Below are positions 27,202-40,499 of a stretch of DNA of 64,000 nucleotides, piece after piece. The notes under the pieces are model-generated. The model was not told where the DNA came from, ran no database searches, and saw only the letters and a list, made by a program, of their open reading frames with translations. How positions within the stretch are numbered: position 1 is the first letter of the stretch; every line of letters starts with the position of its first letter. The position numbers were made by a program, and so were the translations under genes. The stretch spans positions 19,400,688 through 19,464,687 of the forward strand of contig NC_058164.1 in NCBI RefSeq assembly GCF_020080835.1, written 5' to 3'. Source of the stretch: Cotesia glomerata. Lineage: Eukaryota > Arthropoda > Insecta > Hymenoptera > Braconidae.

Positions 27202-28746
27202 TCAATAGCCCCGTTGAAAATTTACAATGTGAAGTAATGGTTCACCATGGGTGAATTTACTATAATTATTGCAAAACAATTCTGCAACACTTTCTGCACT
27301 TGCTAAGCATGCATTATGTGGCGAAATTATTACCTACAATAAAAATAAAAATAAATTTTAAATCAAAATAGGCTAAAAAAAAAAAAATGAAACAGTATTA
27401 TTATTACCTGAGGCATTGTCCAAAGTTTGCTGGTCGATGGTAAAGGTTCGACTTCAAAAACGTCTAGAATTGCAGCAGTTATCCATTTATTTTCAAGAGC
27501 GTTCACCAAGTCATCCTCTTTAATTATATTTCCTCTACCAATGTTCATAAAAATTGCGTTATTTTCTTTACAATTCTTTAACATATCGCCATTCAATAGC
27601 CCATTAGTTTCTGGAGTGGCTGGCATTATATTTATAATATAATGGCAGTTAGATAGAAATTCTGGTAATGAACTTGTCATCCGATACTCGTCAATGTAAG
27701 GCTCTTTTGTAGTTGGAATCGTTCGAGTTAAGCCCCAAATTTTAGCATTGAAATGTTTCAAAGTCTTCGCAACTGAAAAAATATAAAAAATTTTGAGTTG
27801 TAAATTTTCAAAAATCCAAATTTTTTTTTCAATTAGCGTTTAGTAAAAATGTATCAAAATATCTTTTTTTTTTTTTGCTTAATCTTGTGTCAGTAATTTG
27901 ATAATTATTGAATTTTTTAACGTACTGCGACAAACATACCAAATTCTTCAACCTAAAAAATATAAATAATTTCTAAAATATACCAACCAATTTTTCCAAT
28001 ATTACCGACACCCATAATCCCAATAGTCATATCAGACAATAGTCTTCGTTGTCCAAACATCGAATCACTGGACCAAAAACTTTTTTTTTGGGCTTCATAC
28101 TCCTTCCATTGATTTCTTTCATGAGCAACAATTTGCATAACAACATATTCTGCCATGTCTAAACCATAAGCTGAATCAACGAATCTGGTGGCTACAAAAT
28201 TAATATTTTTATCATCACGTAAGCTGAGTAATTCTTCAACTCCAGCTGATGTAAATTGTATCCATTTAATATTACTCAATTTGTTCTTAATATTCAGTAA
28301 TAATGAACAATCTGTTACCATTATTTCAACATTATTTAATTCCAGTGACTCATTATTATCTGGAAAAAAATATATATATATAAAATTTTAAGTTCAAAGT
28401 ACTCTTTGAATCAATGTATCTTGTGATTAAAATCACAGATAGTTGTATTATATATTATTTATTTATAGCTTAAAATTCCTAGAAAAGGAGGATAATCAAA
28501 ATAAATATTGCGGAAAACCGCATACAAATGATCTTATCTTTAAAGTGATAATGATAATGATTAGTGATAATCAAAATTTCGAGTTTATAAATTAATAAAA
28601 AATAATAAGTATGTTAATTCGAAAAATTAAATTTTTTGTAAATATTATTTACCTGGATTAATATTAACAATATTGAGTTGCGGTATAATTTTTTTAATAT
28701 GCTGTGATAATTTTGATAAATGAGAATAAACAACAACACCGTTCAT
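27202..28746 (-). CDS. D-2-hydroxyacid dehydrogenase, glyoxylate/hydroxypyruvate reductase A-like, copy 2
   Basis: Four exons (28746-28653, 28359-27988, 27772-27408, 27333-27202) give 320 residues with the same intron positions and phases as copy 1. It keeps GIMGVGNIGK, NIGRGN, DVFEVEPLP and a catalytic His in ISPHNA. Exons 1, 2 and 4 differ widely from copy 1 (for example SPHNACLASAESVAELF against TPHNACTVRADGIANLF), while exon 3 differs at about 13 of 365 bases. The in-phase donor after exon 2 reads G|GTTGGT instead of the strong G|GTAAG of copy 1, so splicing may be weak. Otherwise the frame is open and no stop interrupts it. It could be functional or an early pseudogene. Confidence 0.85.
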
Positions 28747-29117
28747 TTTTTTAATTATTTTTCTAATAAATAAAACTCCACGGATGTAGTTGACATATTA
28801 TTCTCATATTTACTGTATTTACGGCTCTGGACCATGTAAATAGAGAATGAAACAGTAGTCATATTATCTGTGAATGAATTTACTACTTTATCAATCGAGT
28901 CTATAATGTTCCATTTAAATAGAAATTTAGAGAAGAGTAAATTCATAGTAATTCATAAAGAAATTTAAATTTCATTTGATTTTGATTAACAATTTTCTTG
29001 AAGAATATAAGATAAAAGTATCGATTATTTATAGAGGTCCAATTTTTGACGGCCTATTTTATTTTAAGATTTATGTTATTACCTACAATATTCATGAAAC
29101 AGTTATATACTTTTTTA

Positions 29118-29308
29118 TGATACTGAAATTAACAGACATCTGATCATTTTCAAAATTTGTTAAACAAACAAATTATAGCAAGAAAATTTTATTTAAAAAT
29201 TTCATCTTTAGAAACTCTGAAAAATTATAAATAATTTTCTATGCCTACTTTATTTTTCAAGAAAAATCGAAAAATTGTAAAGTGTCTGCTATGTAACTTC
29301 AGCCTCAT
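29118..29308. mobile_element. About 190-bp MITE, family D (ATGATACTGAAAT ends)
   Basis: The left end ATGATACTGAAATTAACAGA is mirrored by a right end reading TGTCTGCTATGTAACTTCAG then CCTCAT. Both sides carry ACTTTTTT (8-9 bp) as a target duplication. The interior holds paired TTTTCAAG/AGAAAATTTT motifs. Related copies are at 43450-43610, 44585-44792 and 60931-61135, and a half copy lies near 23334-23470. Confidence 0.75.
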
Positions 29309-29697
29309 ACTTTTTTATATAATCTTTATGATGTACAAGATTAAAAATTAATAGTTGTGAAAAGTATATTAGTGCGTCAATTTTATGACACATTCAGTGA
29401 AATCATTGCTTACAGAAAATCGAATTTACAGGCTGAAGCCCTTTCCGATTGCCACGATTATCTTACAGGCGATCAACACCAATGGACTTTTCGTTGACTC
29501 TAGAACATTCAACGCAATGACGTTTTCATTTTTCTTTCTCTCGTATATCTTAGCAATGTCGAATAAAACTAGTGAGCTACGTCCAGACTTAATTTTGTGT
29601 TCAATTTAATGAGATTCAATCAATTCAGTTAGGTTACATTAATCAATTCAATTTAATTTTTGTTTTTTTATGATCAAAAAAAAGTGGAACCCTGCAT
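29309..29697. other. Intergenic, one unrecognised open frame
   Basis: A stretch at 29385-29610 is less AT-rich than its surroundings and is open in one frame on each strand (74 codons on +, about 60 on -). The minus reading includes SSLVLFDIAKIYERKKNENV. I do not recognise either product and see no splice or start context, so I do not call a gene. It may be a fragment of an old element. Confidence 0.35.
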
Positions 29698-30056
29698 TGA
29701 GAGAAAAATTTCTTTTGAAAATAATGAGCAATGTTGTAATAAGAAATCAATTTATTGAAAATTTTAAATATCTTTATTTCTTAGCTGAAGAAATCAAAAT
29801 TTTTCTTACAGAAACCTTCTGTGTTAAAATAAAGTTTTTTTGATTTAGAAGAAAAGAATTTTGAATAGACAAAATGCGAATTTTCATTCAAAACTATTTT
29901 TCCCCAAATGTAGAAAACTTTTTTTCAATAAGGAAGTTATTATAAGAAAAATTTTGATTTCTTCAGCTAAGAAATGAAATTGTTTAAAATTTTCAACAAA
30001 TTAATTTTTAGTTACAACAATGCCCATTTCTTTCAAAAGAAATTTTTTCTCTGTGT
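29698..30056. mobile_element. Fold-back element with arms of about 115 bp
   Basis: The left arm starts GAGAGAAAAATTTCTTTTGA (about 29699) and passes AGCTGAAGAAATCAAAATTT near 29785. The right arm begins near 29945 with AAAATTTTGATTTCTTCAGC and ends in TTTCAAAAGAAATTTTTTCT. The two arms pair over roughly 115 bp with indels and a central part of about 130 bp. There is no ORF, so it is a MITE-like fold-back. Confidence 0.75.
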
Positions 30057-30291
30057 TATCTAAACAATTACCACAAATTAAATCCAATGAATTCATCAAA
30101 AATATTAATTGATAAATAAAATTTATAATTTGTTATTTTGTAATCTAGCAAAATATAAATTTTGTAATAGAGTCAAAGTAAAACAAAACACAAATAAACA
30201 TAAAAAACAAAAAAAAAAATTTAATATTATTTTTATAAATTGAAACGTTGTGGTTTCTACTTCTAAATAATAACCAAAATCTTTTTTGATA

Positions 30292-31101
30292 TTAAGGGGC
30301 CATTCTGATTTGTAAGTTTCAAAAAAAAATTTATTTTTTTTTTTACATTTTTCGAAAGTACATACATCTAAAAGTAATGTGTTAAAATTTCTAAGTAATT
30401 GGACCACAGTAACTATATAATTTTACGATGTTTATGTGGATTTTCAAGTAAAAGAAAATGAAATTTTTAAAAAGGCTGAAGGAATTTGGATGGTACCGGC
30501 ATCGATAGTTGACTTTAGTTAAAATTTTGTTTTTTTAAACTAAAAAAACTTTCAAACGCGTTTACCTCAGAACTATGCTTTTCTGGTTGACGTAGAAGGT
30601 ATTTCCGGAACCATTGACCCAATCTCAATGAAATTTAAACAATATATTCTAGATAGAAGTAGCAATTGCATCAGCTACAATCAAATCGAAATTTTGATTT
30701 TAAAAATTTTTTTAGGACCAAAAACTGTGAAAACAAGCCTCACTTTTCAGTTTTTTTTTCTTTTAATGTCTGCCATTTTGTTATTTATCAATAAAGGTTA
30801 GTCTCTGTAGCTGATGCATTAACTACTTATATATTGAAGATAAATAATTTTGGATTTTGTGTTTTAGATGAACCGTTATCAAGTTATCATGTTCGTTAGT
30901 GACACACCACCTTTGAAAGAGCTCCGTTGTTTATTCATATAAGAAATATAAAAAAAATAATTTTAGATATTTTTTGTGTTATTCAAAAGTGTATTTGTTG
31001 AGCTAAATGAATTTTATGTTAATATCTATAATAGTTTCTGTGTAAAAAAAATAATGAATACTGGTTTTTTTTCAAGCATCGGAACCAGAATGACCCCTTA
31101 A
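30292..31101. mobile_element. 0.8-kb TTAA-flanked TIR element (piggyBac-type target)
   Basis: It begins TTAAGGGGCCATTCTGATTT and ends CAGAATGACCCCTTAA, so the ends are inverted repeats with TTAA on both sides, the target site typical of piggyBac-related elements. An inner pair, GCATCAGCTACA near 30670 and TGTAGCTGATGC near 30807, forms a second inverted repeat. No transposase ORF is present. Confidence 0.75.
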
Positions 31102-31919
31102 ATATTTTGAATTTGAATTTAAAAAAAGCGGCAAAAAATGATTGGACAATGAACAATCAGTAACCGCGTGTGAGAGATGCTTGTCGCTTCATGAAGACGA
31201 AAAATAATAAATAATGATTGTAAAGTAACCTTAACTCTAGAGCGCTTGTGTATCAGGGTTGTTTTTTAGCTTGAAATCTCAGTGCCCGTGGTATTGATAT
31301 CGCGGGTTTTCGTATCAGCCTTGAAGAATAAGCATAAAAAAACAGAGGAGACAATAATATTGATGGTTGAGGATATCTTTAAAATAAATGAGAATTGGTA
31401 CGGTCCTGTCTCGCGACTGGTTCACTCGTAGAATAAATGGCTGTCCGTCGGCCATGATGGCTTTTAACAGGGATCGTGTAACGCAAACATGTATTAACAG
31501 TGAAATATTTAGTTTAGTGAATGAGTGAGGGTGTTAGATGTAATGGCTGATGAACGATGAGACCCTGAAGAAATTATTGCGGTGGGTGTTGAGGCCTATG
31601 GTGGTGCCTCAAACTTCTAGGGCCCCGAAGAGGAACAAGAGGTTCCAAGCACGCCCCGGAGACCCCACTCCCCCCTCAGTATCATTCACACACATTGATA
31701 TTATATACAACGACAGTTTATACAATATACTATTTATTTCGAGGGAGGGAGAGGGATTCAAGGGGCCCGAGGTGTTACTTTAGTTTGGGCCCTATTTTAA
31801 GTCCCTTATTTAAGTGACGCGAGTGTAAATAAATAGACGTCAATTTTTTTTATTTAATAGGTACACATATACATATAGGTATATTTTGTTGAAGCTAGGT
31901 TATTACGTGCATCTACACG
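31102..31919 (+). promoter_or_regulatory. Upstream / 5' UTR region of the E(Pc) gene
   Basis: GC content rises here relative to the flanks, as is common for 5' ends of insect housekeeping genes. A 77-codon frame at 31550-31783 and the ATGATGG near 31455 precede the E(Pc) start and could act as upstream ORFs if transcribed. No defined promoter motif is claimed. Confidence 0.4.
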
Positions 31920-34900
31920 ATGAGCAAGCTGTCGTTCAGGGCGAAGCCCCTGGACGCTTCAAAACCAATGCCTATTTTTATGGCTGAAGATTTGCCCGAT
32001 TTGCCGGATTATTCAGCAATTAATCGGGCAGTACCGCAAATGCCAAGTGGTATGACTAAAGAGGAAGAAAGTGTAAGTTATCAGGAATTATTTTTCCCAA
32101 ACACGTTTTTAGATCACAGCATGTTTTCTATATGGCAACCATTTTGGATCGCTTTTTTAGATTTCATTTTTGTAAACAACCGACAGATGGCACTTTTTTT
32201 AAATATTTATTTCTTTTTTTTAATTCATTTTTTTGCATTTTATTTTGACTTTTTTCCATTATTATTAACTAAAATCATAAGTAGCGCTAAATTATCATTG
32301 TCTTATTTTATTGGTGTTGGTTTGTTTTTATACTATTGCGCGGACGGAGTCAAAGCGGTCATTTTTGAAATTGGCGCGAAATTTTTCGACCGCTTTCAAC
32401 ACCATTGAATAAACAATAATTGTTTATTTTTAACATCATTATTTTTTTTTTGATCGGTTTTTACGAATTGTAATTTAAACTTTAATAATAAAATAAAAAA
32501 TACAATTTTTAAAAACTTGTTCTGTTTCGATTTTTTGTAAATAATAATTTTTTTTTTTTTAATCTATTTACACAAAATAAATTATTTAAATTCATGAGTA
32601 ATCTTACTGATTAAATTTGTTTTATTTTATTTTACTAACAGAATTTAATTATTAACACTTAAATTTTTGAGTTGTTATTTTTTATATTAAACAAAAAATT
32701 TCACAAGTATAATAATAGTCAGTTACTAATAAATTTTATAATTTTATTTAAATTGAATTATTATTAATTGATTCTTGTATTTTTAAATTCAGGAACATCA
32801 TCTTCAAAGAGCAATGTGCACAGGCGTAATTATTCCGACACCCGAAGTTACGGACTTGACCGATGTAGAAGCTTACGACAAAATTTATCCTGCCGATTAC
32901 AAATTGCCACGGCAATTAATACACATGCAACGTAAGTATTTATTCAAAATTAATTACTGATCATTTTATTTATTTATCACTGAAAAATTACAATAGTAAC
33001 AATTCTTCTTTTTACTTATATAAAAAAACGAAAATCAGCATTTGCAATGGAACAAGATATACCAGATTATGACATGGATTCCGAAGATGAGAAATGGGTC
33101 GGAATACAAAGTAAAAAAATGGACTTGACACCATTGCAATTTGAAGAGATGATGGATAGACTTGAGAAAAATTCAGCACAAAAAACAGTATCGTTACAAG
33201 AAGCTAAAGCTCTGCTAAAAGAAGATGATGATCTTATTATCGCTGTTTTCGATTATTGGTTAGATAAACGTCTTAAAAATGTGAGTTTATTTATAATGAT
33301 AATAAAATTATTACTCATTATTGTGATTTATCATGATCAAATAAACAAATGTAACTATTTACTTTATTGTTATAGCCACAACATCCATTATTGTTGACGG
33401 TGAAAACGGATAATCGTCTTGGATCTGCGGCCAACAATCCTTATTTAGCATTTCGTAGGATAACTGAAAAAATGCAAACTCGTAAAAATCGTAAAAATGA
33501 CGAGACTAGTTATGAAAAGATGCTTAAATTACGTAGGGATCTTAGTAAAGCGGTAACACTATTAGAATTAGTTAAAAGACGTGAGAAAACAAAGCGTGAA
33601 CATCTTCATCTCACCATTGAAGTTTTTGAAAAAAGGTACAGTAGAAATAATTTTATACAAGTTAGCAATTTTCAATATTTTATTCGATTATAAAGATTAT
33701 ATCTATCAAACTATTATAAATTATATTATTATTGTTACAGGTATCAAGCCGAAGATTTCAGTGGTCAAATATTAGCAGAAGTATCAGCATTAAAAACAAC
33801 ACGTCCAGCATTTGCTCCATTATTCACAAATCAATTTGGTGTACATCAAAATTGGTCAAATAAAGTTTGTAATAAAGACGATAGTTTACAAAGAAAAGAA
33901 AAACGACAGTATAAAAAACGAAAACATAAATTAGACGGTCGTAGTGGTTTAGACGATAGTGTATTACGTAGTGGTAGTGCTTGTGGTGTTGGTGGTAGTA
34001 ATCGTAATTCACGTACTGGTGTCCTCGGTAGTGGGCTGGACCCGCTTGTCAGCTCTGATGAAGATAATCCATTTCCTCACACGCAGTTATCAATGTCTAA
34101 AGAACGTGATGATGATACTGCTGATGAGGGTCCGTTTGCATTTAGACGCAATCGGTATTGCAATTATTTACCGGTAATTTTTTTATTCATCCCTATCCAC
34201 ATTTTCCAATATTTTATTGTTTTCTAATCATTTACAAATTTTTTTATAGCCTGTATCAGGTGGCTATGGTAATTGGCCTTGGTGTAGTAAAAGCGAAGGT
34301 GGTATTGCCGATAAAAAATATAGGTTTGCGTTAACAAGTATTAGTAAACCTACCCCAAGATGTATTGGTCTTGCAAGACGAAGATATGGACGTGGTGGAA
34401 GGTATTTTTCTTTTTAAAAGATTTTTTCAGTGTATTATAGTTTATTTTATTTCAAAATTAATTTACTTTAGATTAATATTTATATTGTAATATTATAGAT
34501 GATTTTTTATTTTTAAATACTAATGTTTCAGTTATAAAACAAATTTCTCCTTAAAAATTATTTTGGAATTGATTTTATAATCAATTATTCATTCATTTAT
34601 TTAATTACATGAACGCCAATCGGTATTATACTTCTATTAAGTTATTTTTTAAATTATACATTATAAAATAAAATTTTAAGTTATTAAATTATTATGAATG
34701 TCTATAATGAATAAATTATTTTCTTTCAGAGTCATATTGGATCGTTATCCTAGTGATATCGATGATATTTGGTCATCACTAGATTTTACAATACATGAAT
34801 CAAGTCAAAATAATGATTCAATAACTACTGCCTCACCAACGACAATATCCTCCGTCAAAAAAGAATGGTAAAAAAAAAAATTTATATTTTTAATTAAAAT

Positions 34901-37530
34901 AATTATAAAATTTATTAATAATTGAAAAAATATTTTTTTATAGGTTACACTTTCGGCCAAAAACTCCATTAGGCACGGATGCAAACCAAAACGACGAGTC
35001 AACAGCGGGTTGGAGCACATCAAGTAATAGCAGTAGTGAAGAATCCGAGTCTGAAATGGATCATTTTTATATAAACAGTTCGACAAGAACAAAAAAACCA
35101 GCGTTATCTTTATATCCATTTCCTACGGAAGCAACGTCAATATGCGTAGACATCGAGCCTGATCGACCTAGTACTGATGAATTCTTTACAGCGGAATTCA
35201 ATATCTCTGATTATTTCACAATTGATGATGATACACTTACGGGCTTCGATCTTGGTGTTTTAACAACGTCGTCAACAACATCTTCGTCAACAACAATATC
35301 ATCATCATCGTCGTCGTCGTTATTATTATCATCATCATCATCATCAGCAACTTTACCACCATCGTTAATGAGTGAGGAGCTAGGTAGTTCGCGCTTCCAA
35401 GTGACTCCAATAAATAATAATGTGTTAAGTTGTCGTAATCAGTGTCATAGTGTCGGTAAAAGTGTAAATAATTTATCTGGTTCTGCAACAACAACAATAA
35501 CAACCACCACAACAACAACAACAATTACAATAACAACAGCAACTACAACAACAACAACAACACCACCTGTAACAACATCAACAATAACACCTTCAACAAC
35601 ATCAACAATAACTTCCACATCATCATTATCATCATCATCATTATCATCAACACAATCATTATTATCATCATCATTATCGTTATCGTCATCTTCGTCCGCA
35701 TCATTATCGTCATTGTCATCTACTTCTAACGTTCAATCATTTTCCTCGCCATTAACAACACTATCTACTTCCTTGGTGACACAATCCGAAAGTGGGATAA
35801 CGAAAAATGTTAATCATTATAGACAATTAATAAACAATCAATTACCATCGTTACCATCATCATCGTCGACGTCGACAACGTCGTTGTCGACAACTTCGTC
35901 GTCTATATTATCGAAATCACTGACTAGTCCAACGAGAAACTTACGAGTTACTAGTGTTACAAATTATGGTAATGGCCACCAAAATGGTCCAAATTCGCAT
36001 ATAATTAATAGTAATAGTGTTGTGAGTGGATCAGCTGCTGTACTCCAAAATAATACTGGAACTTATGTTAGTAATAATATTTTACCCCAAAAACATTCAG
36101 CACCGTCCGGTTTATTACCTGGGTTCATAGCTCAAACTAAACTTGCGAATTTAGCGAGACAGCAACAACAACAACAGTTACAACAGCAACAATTGCAACA
36201 ACAACAACAAGGACAAATACAGCAACAAATACCTACGTCCGGGGAAATTACGCTTAATAGTAATAATAGGTAACGTTTACATTATTTTTTATTTATAAAA
36301 ACTATTACATGCTTTTCTAAAATCAAAAAGCTTTAAGTACAATTAATAATTACATAGCTCATTTATTTATATAATTTTTTTAAGAATATTCGTTGAAAAA
36401 GAAATTGTATATCTTTACTACATTCGAAATATAATGCATTTAAATTATGAATTTGAATGCCATTTTATCTTTAGAGCCGGTCCCAGTTATTGCAGCTTCG
36501 TGAATTTCTCCTAAACAAAGAAAAATTTTAGAAAAAACTTTCTGCTACTCTATAGATTATTAAATTATCTATTTTCTTTCAGAGCATTTTTTACGAAATT
36601 TTCATCTGTTTACGAACAATACATGAATCTACAATAGCTTTGCTGTTGCGAGCGCGACAAAGATAGTACGGTTTCTCTCGATAAATGCAAGGAAAGAAAA
36701 AAATCGGACCCGTTCTTAAAAATAGGTGTATGCTTTTTGGTATTATTATCTTTTTTGATCAATTTTAACAGAAAATAAGGAAAATTTAATTTTTTACATT
36801 GATTAGTAATGAAATATGTATAATATTCTTATTAAATTTTGCCTTGATTGATCTCAACTTTTTTTGAGATCTCACTCTCATTGTTCTCAACAAGTATTAA
36901 GAAGTTAGTATGTGCTAATTAATCATTCATAACGGTCTTTAAATGTTCAACTAATTGTCATATGCTTAATGTTCGACTTTAAAATATTATATAGCAAATA
37001 TGATTTTAAAATAATTAAAGATTAATATTCCGATGAAAAAGTAATTAAAACCAAAAATCATGCATATTACTAATGGAGATTATTATCTGAATAAAAAATA
37101 CCATTTAAATTATGAATATCTAACTATTCCAATTTCAAAAATAACGTTTTTATACTAAAATTGACGTTTTTTAATTATTTCTTTTTTAGAGAAATAAATT
37201 GCTAGTGATTTGAAAATTTTAAGATCTTAATATATTATCATTCCAATATCGATTCACAATTTTTATCTTCTGATAATCTTGATTTTTAATTTGCTAATTG
37301 ATTCCATTTTGATTATCATTTTCTTTAAGTTGAATAAAATTCACTTAATTTTTCTAAAACATCTCATTTGAAATGATGATAATTGATTGAAATATTATAA
37401 ATATTTCAGTGAAGGATTAAGCATGGAAGTTGATGGTGTGGAAGGAGCACCATGTGAAAGTAAACAGCAGCAACAGCAACAAATTGTACGAACTAACAAA
37501 AATAATTCACTTGCGATGGAAGTGACATGA
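31920..37530 (+). CDS. E(Pc): Enhancer of polycomb homologue (NuA4/Tip60 complex subunit)
   Basis: Nine coding exons (31920-32072, 32793-32931, 33039-33280, 33376-33635, 33741-34173, 34250-34401, 34730-34867, 34944-36269, 37410-37530) join in frame to about 987 residues, between human EPC1 (about 836) and the much longer fly protein. The N-terminal EPcA domain starts MSKLSFRAKPLDASKPMPIF and includes YDMDSEDEKW, the region that bridges the acetyltransferase module to the complex. Further conserved landmarks are KTDNRLGSAANNPYLAFRR, a basic KRREKTKREHLH helix, and ARRRYGRGGRVILDRYPSD. Exon 8 adds a long Ser/Thr region and a Gln-rich tract (about residues 900-940). In flies the protein modifies Polycomb silencing and heterochromatin as part of Tip60. 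The start context ACACGATG is at the first Met of the domain, so the start is secure. Confidence 0.95.
35270..35910 (+). repeat. Trinucleotide-repeat tracts inside E(Pc) exon 8
   Basis: Imperfect ATC/TCA, ACA/AAC and GTC/GTT runs encode poly-Ser and poly-Thr blocks in the E(Pc) reading frame. A CAA/CAG run at about 36160-36230 encodes a Gln tract. The antisense poly-Leu/Met frame at 35237-35524 is only the shadow of these repeats. Confidence 0.9.
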
Positions 37531-40404
37531 TGCCTACTGTTGACATCCCCATTATTACTTGCGTCTTGTAATTGGGGGATTTGCTAATAATTAAAATAGC
37601 TCGAGACATATTTGTCTGAAAAATAAAAAAATAAAAAAAAAAATAAAAAATTACATAAAAAAATTAATAAGAATGAAACAAACAAAATAAAAGTTGAATG
37701 AAAGACAAAAATCGAATATAATCAACTATATCATTCTCGAGGTTTTTTTTGTTTTTATTATTTTTTTCTAATAATTAACTTCGAACCGATAATATAATCA
37801 TTAATTCATTATTAATACAAAGATGAACTAATGGATTGATAGACGAAGAACATGTCAATTGTTTATATTATTTATTGTAAATTGTACAAAAAAAAAAAAA
37901 ACAATGCTTAACATATTTTCTTCTTTTTTTCTAAGTCAAATTTATTTGTTTACTGTATTGTTATTATAGTCATAGTGATTTAAATTTGTACAGAACATGA
38001 AATATAGGGGTAATAAACTTTTTTTTGAATCGAAAAAATCTACTTAATTAACAAAAAACAAAAAAACATTGACGCTGAAATATTAATTAATAAATTTAAA
38101 TAAGAACGTTCTATGTGTAAACATTTAAAGATTGTATAAAACTAGAAACCTATTATCGATAGGGCTTATTAATCGAATTGTAATTAAACTATTCAAAATA
38201 AGTTGACTTTAAGAAACATATTTTTTAATTAATTAAAGACGAAAATAAATTTTTTTTTGTAATCAGTTTGACAGAGAAACCTCGGAGAAAAATTTAAAAG
38301 GACAAAGAATGAAAATGCAAGAATGACGAGTTTAATTATAGATGACGACTTATAAAATAAAAAATATAAAATAATAAGAATACAAATAAAAATGATGAAA
38401 ATCGTTGTAAATATAAAAGAATACATTACGCTTACTGTATCTCTTAATTATAGGCAATTTAAATAATTATTAATTAATAAATAAATGTAATTAAATGTTG
38501 TGGTAGGAACACAGCAATGTGTAAAAAACAAAACAGAAATATGGACTAATTCCAAGTAAAAAGTAAAATATAAACATTAAATAGAATACGATTTTTAGGA
38601 GAAGTAATAAAGAAATTTTATCCTTCAAAAACAAATTATTTTTTCTTTTTTTGTTTTATTTTATATAAATTCATTTATTCATTAATAAATGAGTGCATAG
38701 ATTTATCAATTTTTTGAATTACCTTGGTTCTCATCATAAAATTACTTTTTTTTTTATTTCAGCCGCTCAAAATTAATTTTATCATTGTTTATGAACAATT
38801 ATTTTCTATTCTAATAGTATTGTTACTGAAAATGCGCAATAATTTTTATTTATTTTCTATAAAGCACATTTTTTCCATTCAGTTGGTGAACTGTATAAAA
38901 ATGATAAAATATTAAAAGTTAGTTAAAAAAAGATTTCGTAAACTTTTAGTAATTAAAATAATCAACTTTAGATTAAAAATAATAATAACACTAAAAATAA
39001 TAATACTAATAATAGTAAAAATAATAAAGAATGAGAAAAAAATAAATAAACAAGACTGATTGTGAGTTTAAAAACCATCTATTATTAATTTATCATTGAG
39101 CGAAAATAATAAAAAAACTAAAAATACTAACAAAAAAAAAATTTAAATAGCTTAACATTTTCCAATTCATTTTAATTGATAGTGGTGTTAATAAAAAAAA
39201 ATAAAAAACAATTTTATTTTAGAAAAAAAATAACGATTTGGTATTACATTTTTGAGGAATTTTTTGCTTTGATTCATGTTGTTTATGAGTATGCATCTCT
39301 AATTATCATTATTATTAATAAATAATTATTGTTATACTAAAAAAATATAAAATTAGTGAAATTAGGAATTAATATTGTAAATAGTGAGCCAATTTACGGG
39401 TCGAATTTTGACATTAAATTAATTATAAAAAATTTAAGTTTATCAATGAACTTATTAATCGAATTATTTAATAAAAAAATAAACAAAATTATAATGTGAA
39501 ATAAAATAATTAAATCCGTAATAAATAGAAAAAAAAAAAAAAAAAAAAACGCAAAAACACTTCTTACATAATTATTCGAAGTTTAAAATCCAATTGATTA
39601 AACAAAATTAAATTAATTTATATAAAATAATGGCAATGATTGTATATAATTATATATACATATATATTATATTAATAAATTATAAAATGTAAGAAAATAT
39701 TTGCAACATTCCGATGTGAATAAATTACAAAAAAAAAGTAATAGAGTAAAATAAATAAATAAAAAATATTAAACAGTACATAACCAAGAGGTAGAGGTCA
39801 AATAAAATAAGAAAATTAACGTTATAAATTAAATAAATAAATAACAAAAGAAAAACTCATTTTTTTTCTCATGTGATAATTAATATGTAATTAATAAAAT
39901 AATAAAACAGTAACCACCACAATAATTAAATTAATGACTCTAATAGTAATTATTATTGTGCATAACATTCCTTTCGTAAAAATAATAGATAATACGAAGA
40001 AGAAATAAAAAAAAGTGTATGTAGGTCTTAAATTTCAACAAATTATTAGATCTCTAGCGGTTTTTACATGAAAAATATTTTATTGTCATAATATTCATAG
40101 AAATATATATCAAAAGCATAGAATTTATTCTCTAAAACATATTTAACAATTTATAGTTGCAGGTCCAAAAATTTGTACAAGTCCATAAATTATAGCTTCT
40201 CCTATTCATGGGTACAGAAATCAAGGTAATAATTATTATATAGTTTTCATAATGATATTTTTGTTCAACAGTAATAATATTAAATTTAGGAGTCCATGAT
40301 AAATTCCATCAATTGTTTGCATAAATGAATAAATAATCAGAATTTATCATTTTCATGTTATAATCAAATATTCAAACCTAATATATGCTTTTGAAATATT
40401 ACTG
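37531..40404 (+). other. Likely E(Pc) 3' UTR followed by AT-rich spacer
   Basis: After the TGA at 37528 the sequence is very AT-rich with many AATAAA hexamers, so the poly(A) site cannot be chosen. A run of A at about 39529-39550 is a simple homopolymer. No further gene is seen. Confidence 0.5.
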
Positions 40405-40499
40405 TAAGGTAAGAGCCCCAGTACCTGCTCACTCCATGTATTTGTTAATATAGATATACAGGTACTGGTTCCTAAACAGGTACTGGGGCTTTTATCTTA
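40405..40499. repeat. 95-bp fold-back element, TAAGGTAA family
   Basis: It starts TAAGGTAAGAGCCCCAGTAC and ends GTACTGGGGCTTTTATCTTA. An extra CAGGTACTGG copy lies inside the right arm. The ends match the fold-backs at 2840 and 62600. Confidence 0.8.

Noticed and set aside
25143..27642. Matching 71-codon + strand frames opposite exon 3 of both dehydrogenases
   Set aside because: Antisense shadows; they are alike only because the two exons are nearly identical.
35237..35524. Antisense poly-Leu/Met frame in E(Pc) exon 8
   Set aside because: Shadow of trinucleotide repeats in a well-supported coding exon.
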